From: Sphingomonas sanxanigenens
GTDB lineage: Bacteria > Pseudomonadota > Alphaproteobacteria > Sphingomonadales > Sphingomonadaceae
NCBI GenBank assembly: GCA_003240855.1
Contig: QFNN01000039.1
Location: 1 to 23,273, forward strand
Reading direction: 5' to 3'
Length of the DNA stretch: 23,273 nt
Shown here: positions 17,787-23,273 of the stretch, piece by piece
Layout: every line of letters begins with the position of its first letter
Position numbering within the stretch: position 1 is the stretch's first letter
Translations under genes and position numbers: made by a program
The notes under the pieces: model-generated
Told to the model about the DNA's origin: nothing
The model's database searches: none
What the model saw: only the letters and a program-made list of their open reading frames with translations

Positions 17787-17937
17787 GCGGCCGCCGCCAG
17801 CCTTTGCCGCCCTGCGCGCGCGGCGCGGCATCGGGGGCAGGGGGATCCTCGCGATCGAGATCGGGGCGAGACAGCAGGCGCCATGCCGCGATCAGCAGCA
17901 GCACATGCGTGAGGCCCAGCGAGAAGTTGTCGATCAC
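17779..17937 (-). CDS. Small membrane-like protein, 52 aa
   Basis: This short gene lies between the DUF983 gene and the O-glycosylation ligase. From the GTG at 17937 it reads MIDNFSLGLTHVLLLIAAWR, then LLSRPDLDREDPPAPDAAPR and a basic end (GKGWRRPRA). The first 22 residues can form one membrane helix, and the rest is acidic then basic. The frame looks like protein and ends at a stop that overlaps the ligase start by 8 bases, so I read it as a gene. No Shine-Dalgarno sequence or ATG is visible, which weakens the case. I recognise no family. It may be a small partner of the ligase; that is inference from the overlap. Confidence 0.55.
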   Translation of the reverse strand: MIDNFSLGLTHVLLLIAAWRLLSRPDLDREDPPAPDAAPRAQGGKGWRRPRA

Positions 17938-18013
17938 GTCGCGGCTATAGGCGCGGCGCGGTTGACGCCGTGTAAACCGTGGCGACCCGGCCGGCGTGAT
18001 CGGGCGGGCGTCG

Positions 18014-18379
18014 TCAGCGCGCCCAGAGCAGGCCGAGCACGAACCCCTTCGCCGGCTGGATCATCGCCAGCGCGATCAGGGCCGCGAGGATCGGCCAGCC
18101 GACCATCTGGAGCCAGATGGGCAGATCGGCCCTGAGGTTGACCGCGACCACGAGCGGCACGAGCAGATGGCCGAGGACGAGAATCACCAGATAGGCGGGA
18201 AAATCGTCGGCGCGCCGATCCGCCCAATGCTCGCCGCAACGGGGGCAGGCGGCGACGGGCTTGAGGAAACGGGCGAACAGCTTCGCCTCGCCGCACGAAG
18301 GGCATCGCCCCATGATCCCGCGCCGGAGCGCGAGGCCGAGGTCGCGTTTGCCCGAAGCATTGTCGCTTGATGGCCTCAT
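18014..18379 (-). CDS. DUF983 family protein
   Basis: This is a 121-residue membrane protein with the DUF983 layout. A basic N-terminus (GKRDLGLALRRGIMGRC) is followed by two zinc-ribbon pairs, CPSCGEAKLFARFLK and CPRCG. Two membrane helices follow (AYLVILVLGHLLVPLVVAVN and WPILAALIALAMIQPAKGF), with a short C-terminus. The molecular role of DUF983 is not established. I use the ATG at 18379; the longer frame would begin with a TTG at 18415 and add a non-family MPGAHE stretch. The next gene, the 52-aa ORF, starts 76 bases on. It diverges from the VIT gene. Confidence 0.85.
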   Translation of the reverse strand: MRPSSDNASGKRDLGLALRRGIMGRCPSCGEAKLFARFLKPVAACPRCGEHWADRRADDFPAYLVILVLGHLLVPLVVAVNLRADLPIWLQMVGWPILAALIALAMIQPAKGFVLGLLWAR

Positions 18380-18434
18380 CCGCTTATCGGTGCCAGCTTC
18401 GTGCGCGCCGGGCAAGCACAGGTCGATTGTCGTC

Positions 18435-18463
18435 GCCTGCGTCCTGCCCTAGCAGAAGCAGGC
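18435..18463 (+). other. Two-tier inverted repeat in the VIT gene leader
   Basis: GCCTGC at 18435-18440 matches GCAGGC at 18458-18463, and inside CTGC at 18444-18447 matches GCAG at 18452-18455 around CCTA. The hairpin ends 22 bases before the VIT start codon and leaves the ribosome binding site (GGGGGAGGGG, 18471-18480) free. It may be a leader structure or operator. Confidence 0.4.
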
Positions 18464-18485
18464 AATAGTCGGGGGAGGGGAAGCC

Positions 18486-19178
18486 ATGCCGCGTCATCGT
18501 GAAGCGCATCTCGTCGCACGTATCGGATGGCTGCGCGCCGCCGTGCTGGGGGCCAATGACGGGATCGTATCGACGGCCTGCCTGATGATCGGCGTGGCGG
18601 CTTCGGGCGCGTCGCGGCCGGCGATCATGGTGGCCGGCATCGCCGGGCTTGTCGCGGGCGCAATGTCGATGGCGGCGGGCGAATATGTCTCGGTCAGTTC
18701 GCAGTCGGACACCGAAAAGGCCGATCTGTCGCGCGAGCGTTCCGAACTCGCGCGCAGCCCCGAAGCCGAGCTTGAGGAGCTTGCCGCCATCTATGTGGCG
18801 CGCGGCGTCGAGCCGGAGACGGCGCGCCATGTCGCCCGCCAGATGATGGCGCACGACGCGCTGGGCGCGCACGCGCGCGACGAACTGCATATTTCCGCGC
18901 AGACGACCGCGCGCCCGGTGGTCGCCGCGCTGACCTCCGCCGCGACTTTCACCGCCGGCGCCGCCGTGCCGGTGTTGCTGGCCGCGCTGCTGCCCCGACC
19001 GCTGATCGTCACCGGCGAGGCTGTCGGCTCGATCCTGTGCCTCGCGGCGCTGGGTGCGATCGGCGCGGTCACGGGCGGGGCGAAACCGTGGCGGCCGGTG
19101 GCGCGCGTCGTTTTCTGGGGCGCGCTTGCCATGGCGGTGACGGCCGGCATCGGCCGCCTCGTCGGCACGGCGGTTTAG
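18486..19178 (+). CDS. VIT family (CCC1-like) Fe2+/Mn2+ transporter
   Basis: This 230-residue membrane protein of the vacuolar iron transporter family moves Fe2+ or Mn2+, usually out of the cytoplasm for detoxification or storage. The signature is intact: LRAAVLGANDGIVSTACLMI in the first helix and SMAAGEYVSVSSQSDTEKAD in the second. The cytoplasmic metal-binding helices follow (AELEELAAIYVARGVEPETA and ARQMMAHDALGAHARDE), and three more helices lead to the C-terminus. There are five membrane helices in all. The ATG at 18486 follows GGGGGAGGGG with a good spacing. The MgtC/DUF4010 gene begins 7 bases after its stop, so the two form an operon; metal homeostasis for both is plausible. Confidence 0.9.
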   Translation: MPRHREAHLVARIGWLRAAVLGANDGIVSTACLMIGVAASGASRPAIMVAGIAGLVAGAMSMAAGEYVSVSSQSDTEKADLSRERSELARSPEAELEELAAIYVARGVEPETARHVARQMMAHDALGAHARDELHISAQTTARPVVAALTSAATFTAGAAVPVLLAALLPRPLIVTGEAVGSILCLAALGAIGAVTGGAKPWRPVARVVFWGALAMAVTAGIGRLVGTAV

Positions 19179-19185
19179 CGGCCGC

Positions 19186-20430
19186 ATGGCGGCGGTCGAT
19201 CCGCAACTGATTCCGCTCGCGGCGGCGCTCGCCGCCGGCCTGATCGTCGGCATGGAGCGCGGCTGGGCGCAGCGGGCGATGGAGAGCGGCAGGCGTGTCG
19301 CGGGGTTCCGCACCTTCGGGCTGATCGGGCTGGCTGGCGGGCTTGCCGCCCTTGCGCCCGATTCGATCGGAGCCGCGATCGGAATCGGCGTCGCGATCGT
19401 GCTGGGCGTCGGCTATGCCCGCTCCGCGCGCGACGACCACATGTCCGCGACGACGACGATTGCGGGGCTGCTGACGTTCGCCATCGGGGTTGCGGCCGTG
19501 CGGCTGGGGCCGGCCCTGGCGCTCGCCGCCGCCGCCGCGACATTCGCCATATTGAGCGCGCGGCGATCGATGCACGCCTTGCTGAGAGGGCTGAGCGCGA
19601 CCGAAGTGGAGGCCGTAGCGCGCTTCCTTCTCGTCGCGCTCGTCGTCCTGCCCTTTCTGCCTGACGCCGACCTTGGCCCTTATGGCGCGTGGAATCCGCG
19701 GCGCATCTGGATGGTCGTCGTGCTGGTCGCCGCGCTGTCCTTCGGCGGCTATGTCGCCGCACGGCGTTTCGGCAACGAGCGGGGCATCCTGATCGTCGCC
19801 CTTACCGGCGCCATCGTTTCATCGACGGCGGTGACGGCCGATCTCGCGCGCCGGCTGCCCGCCCAGCCCACCGCCCGCGGCGCGCTGACCGCCGGCATAG
19901 CGCTGGCGTCGATCGTCATGTTCCTGCGCGTCCAGTTGCTGACCGCAATCCTCATGCCGCGCGCCCTGGCGACGCTGGCGATCGCCATAGCGCCGGCGAC
20001 GATCGTCGCGGCGCTGCTCGCGCTGCTCGCATGGCGGCGACAGGCCGGCGAAAGCGGCGCCGTGCCCCTCGGCAACCCCTTCGCTTTCGGGCCGGCGCTG
20101 ATGCTCGCGGGGCTGGTGGCCCTGCTGTCGCTCGTCGCGCGCTGGTCGCTGGACCGGTTCGGCAGCGCCGGCATGGCGGTGGCTCTGGGGCTGACCGGCA
20201 TGTCCGATGTCGACGCCGCCGTGATGACGCTGGCCGGGCTGCCCGCCGATTCGATCGACGATCGCACAGCGGGGCTGGTGCTCGCCGTTCCCGTCCTCGC
20301 CAATACGGCGATCAAGGCGGGCATAACGATGGCGATCGCGCGGGGCGTCGCGGGGGTGAGGGCGGCCGCGCCGCTTCTCGCCTCGCTTGCCGCTTCGCTT
20401 GTCGGGCTCGCCGTCTGGCGGCTTTCATAG
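19186..20430 (+). CDS. MgtC/SapB and DUF4010 domain membrane protein
   Basis: This 414-residue integral membrane protein starts with an MgtC/SapB-like domain: LAAALAAGLIVGMERGWAQR, then RRVAGFRTFGLIGLAGGLAA, whose GxERG and FRT are the family's hallmarks. The second half is the DUF4010 region, about six more helices, with SFGGYVAARRFGNERGILIV, ALTGAIVSSTAVTADLARRL and GLTGMSDVDAAVMTLAGL. The role is not known; MgtC-type domains act in magnesium or envelope stress. The start at 19186 is 7 bases after the VIT stop, with no other ATG near. The two genes are probably one transcript. A NUDIX gene converges from the right after 18 bases. Confidence 0.85.
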   Translation: MAAVDPQLIPLAAALAAGLIVGMERGWAQRAMESGRRVAGFRTFGLIGLAGGLAALAPDSIGAAIGIGVAIVLGVGYARSARDDHMSATTTIAGLLTFAIGVAAVRLGPALALAAAAATFAILSARRSMHALLRGLSATEVEAVARFLLVALVVLPFLPDADLGPYGAWNPRRIWMVVVLVAALSFGGYVAARRFGNERGILIVALTGAIVSSTAVTADLARRLPAQPTARGALTAGIALASIVMFLRVQLLTAILMPRALATLAIAIAPATIVAALLALLAWRRQAGESGAVPLGNPFAFGPALMLAGLVALLSLVARWSLDRFGSAGMAVALGLTGMSDVDAAVMTLAGLPADSIDDRTAGLVLAVPVLANTAIKAGITMAIARGVAGVRAAAPLLASLAASLVGLAVWRLS

Positions 20431-20448
20431 CGCCGCGCCCGCAGGCGC

Positions 20449-20967
20449 TCAGCCGATGATGTCGCCGGCGAGAAGGAGGAGGAGCTTCACGTCGATCATC
20501 GCGCCATCGGCGCGCCGGGCGGCGATGAAGGCGGGAACATCCTCCAGCTTCACGCGGTGGACGATAATGTCCTCATCGTCGATCCCGCCGCCCGCGCCGA
20601 CCTTGTCGAGTCCGTCGGCCTTCACCAGCGTGAAGGTTTCGGAGACCATGCCGGGGGAAGAGGCGAAGCGCCCGATCAGCGTCAGATGCTCGGCGCGGTA
20701 GCCGGTTTCCTCTTCCAGCTCGCGCGCGGCGGCGACGCGGATCGCCTCGCCGGCATGATCGTCGCCCACCAGCCCCGCGGGTAGTTCGATGCACCACGCG
20801 CCGAGCGGGACGCGATATTGCTCGACGAGCACAATGTGCCGGCCTTCCTCATCCTCATCGATCGCGACGATGACCGCCGCCTCGATATCGCGCGAGCGCG
20901 AGACATATTCCCACTTGCCGTCGCGCTTGGTGGTGATGAAGCGGCCTTGCCAGACGATTTCTTCCAT
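20449..20967 (-). CDS. NUDIX hydrolase (ADP-ribose pyrophosphatase-like)
   Basis: This 172-residue soluble enzyme hydrolyses nucleoside diphosphates linked to another group. The NUDIX box is complete and fits GX5EX7REUXEEXGU exactly at residues 68-90, with G68, E74, R82-E83-L84, E86-E87 and G89-Y90, so the metal-binding Glu residues are in place. VLVEQYRVPLGAWCIELPAG before the box is the pattern of the ADP-ribose/NDP-sugar subfamily. The substrate cannot be narrowed further. The gene is last in the lemA-TPM-TPM run, 10 bases after the second TPM gene, so it may be co-transcribed. It converges on the MgtC/DUF4010 gene. Confidence 0.9.
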   Translation of the reverse strand: MEEIVWQGRFITTKRDGKWEYVSRSRDIEAAVIVAIDEDEEGRHIVLVEQYRVPLGAWCIELPAGLVGDDHAGEAIRVAAARELEEETGYRAEHLTLIGRFASSPGMVSETFTLVKADGLDKVGAGGGIDDEDIIVHRVKLEDVPAFIAARRADGAMIDVKLLLLLAGDIIG

Positions 20968-20977
20968 AACCCGATCC

Positions 20978-21649
20978 CTACAACAGGATGATGCGATCGG
21001 GCAGTTCGTTCCTGTCGTCCGCGCTGCGCGGGAAATGTTCGGCGAGGATCGCGCCGACGCGGTCGACGGCGGCGATCATCCCGTCAGCCACGCGGCCTTC
21101 GCGGACATGATCGATCAGCGCCGCCATCGCGTCGCCCCATGCTTCGGGCGGGACCTTCGCGTGAATCGCCTCGTCCGAGACGATCTCGGCGACATGCTCG
21201 GCCATCGAGAGGTAGATGAGGATGCCGGTGTGCCCCACGGTGCGCTTTTCCGCGCCGACCTTGAAGCAGGTGATCGCCCGCGCCCGCACGCGCGCCGCCT
21301 TCACCCCGCGCGGGGTGAGCCAGATGCGCAGCGGCCGCCAGCGCGTGACCAGCCAGACGCCGATGAACTTGAACGCCATCATCGCGAGCAGCGCCGCGCT
21401 GATCGACGCCGCCTCATGCTCGCCCGCCCAGCCCCCCGAGGCGAAGGCGACGATCCGCATCAGCAGGCCCGGGCGGAGCGCGAAGAAGGCGGGCACGAGC
21501 AGCATGATCGCGACCGCCCAGTGCAGCGCCGTGTCATAATAGGGATCGGAGGCGTCGGCGACGATCGTCACGATCTCGCCGTTCGAGCGGGCCTCGGCGT
21601 CCGCCACGGCCTGCGATACGCGTTCGGCGTCCTCAGCGTTCATCACCAT
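20978..21649 (-). CDS. TPM domain-containing protein (second copy)
   Basis: This 223-residue protein has an N-terminal TPM_phosphatase-type domain (AVADAEARSNGEIVTIVADA), two membrane helices (LHWAVAIMLLVPAFFALRPG and ALLAMMAFKFIGVWLVTRW), and a cytoplasmic second half (GAEKRTVGHTGILIYLSMAE and EAWGDAMAALIDHVREGRVA) that continues the TPM fold. It lacks a signal peptide. TPM domains are found with LemA in many bacteria, and their function is unclear (some act in photosystem II repair in plants). The ATG at 21649 or the one at 21643 may start it; GGGGG lies upstream, and both overlap the stop of the preceding TPM gene, so coupling is likely. Confidence 0.8.
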   Translation of the reverse strand: MVMNAEDAERVSQAVADAEARSNGEIVTIVADASDPYYDTALHWAVAIMLLVPAFFALRPGLLMRIVAFASGGWAGEHEAASISAALLAMMAFKFIGVWLVTRWRPLRIWLTPRGVKAARVRARAITCFKVGAEKRTVGHTGILIYLSMAEHVAEIVSDEAIHAKVPPEAWGDAMAALIDHVREGRVADGMIAAVDRVGAILAEHFPRSADDRNELPDRIILL

Positions 21650-22476
21650 CCCCCCGATGCTCCGCCGCCGCCGAACGATCCGCCGCCGCCCGAGAAGCCG
21701 CCGCCTCCACCGCCGCCGCCACCCCAGTCGCCGCCGCCCCAGCCGCTGCCGCCGCCTCCGCCGCCCGAGCCCCAGCCGGGGCCCCAGATGACCACCGGGC
21801 CGCTGCCGCCGCGATAACGCCGCCCGCGCCCGCGCCCGAAAATCGCGGGGAGGACGAAAACGAAGAGCACGATCAGCCAGAAGATCAGCGCGATCGGCAC
21901 GCCCTGCTGCTTCTTGTGCTTGGCTTGCGAGAGCAGTTGCTGCTGCCGCGCCTGCGCCTGATCCTCGGGCAGCTTCAATTGCTCGATGATCGCATCGGCG
22001 CCGGCGATGATCCCGCCCGCCATGTCGCCCTGCTTGAAGCGCGGCACGATCTGCGTGTTGATGATGACCGATGAAAGCGCATCGGTGATATAGGGTTCGA
22101 GCCCGTAGCCGACCTCGATCCGCACCTTGCGTTCGTTGGGCGCGACGATCAGCAGGACGCCGTCATTCTCCTTCTTGCTGCCGATCCCCCAGGCGCGGCC
22201 TAGACGGTAGCCATAATCCTCGATCTCATAGCCTTCGAGGCTGGGCAGCGTGACGACGACGAACTGCCGCCCGCTCGCCTGCTGGATCGCAGCGAGCTTC
22301 GCAGTGAGATCGGCGGTCTGCGCGGGATCGAGCAGATGCGCATCGTCGACGACCTGGCCGGTGAGCTTGGGGAAGGTCTGGGCGTACGCGGCGGGGGCCA
22401 GCAGCAGGGCAAGCGCGAACAGCAACCACGCCACGCCTGTCTGCCATGCCCTCCGCCGCATCGTTATGGCGGTCAT
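21643..22476 (-). CDS. TPM domain-containing protein, YgcG family, Gly-rich tail
   Basis: This 277-residue protein has a signal peptide (MTAITMRRRAWQTGVAWLLF continuing to AYA near residue 32). A periplasmic TPM domain follows (GQVVDDAHLLDPAQTADLTA, then GYRLGRAWGIGSKKENDGVL, LIVAPNERKVRIEVGYGLEP). Then come a Gln-rich helical linker (QARQQQLLSQAKHKK), one membrane helix (IALIFWLIVLFVFVLPAIFG), and a basic then extreme Gly/Ser/Trp tail (GGGGGGSGWGGGDWGGGG and more), probably cytoplasmic. The layout is that of the LemA-associated YgcG proteins. The start may be residue 6. The lemA gene ends 20 bases upstream and the second TPM gene overlaps its stop. Confidence 0.9.
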   Translation of the reverse strand: MTAITMRRRAWQTGVAWLLFALALLLAPAAYAQTFPKLTGQVVDDAHLLDPAQTADLTAKLAAIQQASGRQFVVVTLPSLEGYEIEDYGYRLGRAWGIGSKKENDGVLLIVAPNERKVRIEVGYGLEPYITDALSSVIINTQIVPRFKQGDMAGGIIAGADAIIEQLKLPEDQAQARQQQLLSQAKHKKQQGVPIALIFWLIVLFVFVLPAIFGRGRGRRYRGGSGPVVIWGPGWGSGGGGGGSGWGGGDWGGGGGGGGGFSGGGGSFGGGGASGGW

Positions 22477-22496
22477 CGGCTTTACTCCGCCGCGGT

Positions 22497-23099
22497 TCAG
22501 CCCTTCGTGCCGAAATCGACCTTGGGGGCCTGGTCGGCGTTGGGCGTGGTCGCCTCGAACGGGGTCATCGGCTTGGCACCGTGGACCAGCTTCGCGCCGA
22601 TGATGTCGGGGAAGGTGCGGATCATCGTGTTATAGGCGCGCACCGCTTCGTTATAGTCGCGGATCGCGATGGTGATGCGGTTCTCGGTGCCTTCGAGCTG
22701 CGACTGGAGCGACAGGAAGTTCTGGTCGGCCTTGAGGTCCGGATAGGCCTCGGTCGTCACCAGCAGGCGGCCGAGCGACTGGCTGAGCGAGCCCTGCGCG
22801 TCCTGGAACGCCTTGACCTTCGCGGGATCCTTCAGATCGTCGGCGCTGAGCTGGACCGAGGAAGCGCGCGATCGGGCCTCGGTCACCTGCGTCAGCACGT
22901 CATTTTCATGCTGGGCGTAGCCCTTCACCGTCGCGACGAGATTGGGGATCAGATTGGCGCGGCGCTGATATTGCGCCTGCACGTCGGCCCAGCGCGCCTT
23001 GGCCGTCTCCTCGGCGGCGGGGACGCTGTTGATGCCGCAGGCCGAAACCGACAGCGCGATGGCGGGGGTGGCAAGCGCGGCAAGCAGGCGACGGTCCAT
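22497..23099 (-). CDS. LemA family lipoprotein
   Basis: This is a 200-residue membrane-attached protein. MDRRLLAALATPAIALSVSA with Cys21 is a lipoprotein signal with lipobox VSAC, so it is probably lipidated and exported. The LemA four-helix core follows: AKARWADVQAQYQRRANLIP with NLVATVKGYAQHE, TEARSRASSVQL, LGRLLVTTEAYPDLKADQNF and the hallmark SQLEGTENRITIAIRDYNEA, AVRAYNTMIRTFP. The function of LemA is not known; it is linked to TPM proteins. I start at the ATG at 23099 because AGAGGAG lies 9 bases upstream and the lipobox follows; the upstream 22 residues are Arg-rich and lack an ATG-type signal. It heads the operon. Confidence 0.93.
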   Translation of the reverse strand: MDRRLLAALATPAIALSVSACGINSVPAAEETAKARWADVQAQYQRRANLIPNLVATVKGYAQHENDVLTQVTEARSRASSVQLSADDLKDPAKVKAFQDAQGSLSQSLGRLLVTTEAYPDLKADQNFLSLQSQLEGTENRITIAIRDYNEAVRAYNTMIRTFPDIIGAKLVHGAKPMTPFEATTPNADQAPKVDFGTKG

Positions 23100-23122
23100 A
23101 AACTCACTCCTCTCGGGGCGTA

Positions 23123-23146
23123 ACTGTATTGCCCGCCAAATACAGT
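23123..23146. promoter_or_regulatory. Inverted repeat in the lemA-mscL divergent gap
   Basis: ACTGTATT at 23123-23130 and AATACAGT at 23139-23146 are perfect reverse complements with 8 bases between. The site is 24-47 bases from the lemA start and about 90 bases from mscL. Its symmetry and AT-rich arms in a GC-rich gap suggest a dimeric regulator's operator. It is not a LexA box of either known type. Confidence 0.45.
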
Positions 23147-23234
23147 AGCCTTGCCCGCGCCGCAATCGCTCTTGCTTTCATCGGCCGGGACGGGAAGTTA
23201 GCCCGTTCGCGGAAACAGTAGAGGGAGACCCATC

Positions 23235-23273
23235 ATGCTCAAGGAGTTCAAGGCTTTCATCGCGCGCGGCAAC
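23235..23273 (+). CDS. mscL: Large-conductance mechanosensitive channel MscL, partial (5' end only)
   Basis: Only the first 13 codons are in the window: MLKEFKAFIARGN. This is the start of MscL, whose N-terminal helix has the pattern KEF-x-x-F-x-x-RGN before the first membrane helix. MscL forms a homopentameric pore in the inner membrane that opens at near-lytic tension. GAGGGAG at 23221-23227 is the ribosome binding site. It diverges from lemA. An MscS channel lies about 8 kb to the left, so the window carries both classes of tension-gated channel. Confidence 0.8.
   Translation, partial: MLKEFKAFIARGN

Noticed and set aside
20789..21817. Plus-strand open frame with long proline runs
   Set aside because: It is the complement of the Gly-rich tail and TPM genes on the minus strand; the minus-strand proteins have domains and the plus-strand one does not.
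23123..23146. LexA box reading of the lemA-mscL inverted repeat
   Set aside because: The CTGT and ACAG halves are 14 bases apart, not 8 as in the E. coli box, and the alphaproteobacterial GTTC-N7-GTTC box is absent here.

Overview
This window looks like chromosomal DNA from a sphingomonad (Alphaproteobacteria; Sphingomonas or a close relative). The evidence is the very high G+C content, two proteins ending in the PEPxxWA-CTERM sorting tail typical of sphingomonads, an exosortase-A-type O-glycosylation ligase, and an alphaproteobacterial LexA box (GTTC-N7-GTTC) in front of uvrA. I see no tRNA, rRNA, insertion sequence, integrase or CRISPR array. The assignment rests on recognised families and style, not on a marker gene.

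Left part (1-3250): a PEPxxWA-CTERM exported protein; then about 590 bases without a convincing ordinary gene that look like a structured RNA or very long leader; then a 58-residue Gln-rich hydrophilic protein behind an EcfG-like stress promoter; then, on the minus strand, a translationally coupled pair (72 aa plus a 352 aa HTH protein) whose leader can fold over its ribosome binding site.

3234-7256, minus strand: uvrA, a DxD nucleotidyltransferase-like protein, a 60-residue basic protein and a cupin, tightly packed (4-base overlap, 26-base overlap, 18-base gap) behind the LexA box. This puts a toxin/antitoxin-like pair downstream of an SOS promoter.

7405-9398: a divergent envelope-type pair, a CDP-glycerol glycerophosphotransferase-like protein and a HAD-IB phosphatase, with a 14-base palindrome between them. 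9423-11934, minus strand: a chain of three genes with 4-base overlaps (FAD-dependent dehydrogenase, rluE, RNase H-like). 12041-13183: a fold-type I aminotransferase. 13393-14049: a second PEPxxWA-CTERM protein, closed by a textbook terminator that works in both directions.

14119-18379, minus strand: DUF983 protein, an unlisted 52-residue membrane miniprotein, exosortase-A-associated O-glycosylation ligase, acyltransferase 3, and an MscS channel whose N-terminal part has no ATG/GTG/TTG start and seems to begin at ATC. The ligase and acyltransferase suggest surface polysaccharide or glycoprotein modification, which fits the PEP-CTERM proteins nearby; the exosortase itself is not in the window.

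18486-20430, plus strand: a VIT-family metal transporter and an MgtC/DUF4010 membrane protein. 20449-23099, minus strand: lemA, two TPM-domain proteins and a NUDIX hydrolase in one operon. The window ends in the first 13 codons of mscL, divergent from lemA, with an inverted repeat between them.
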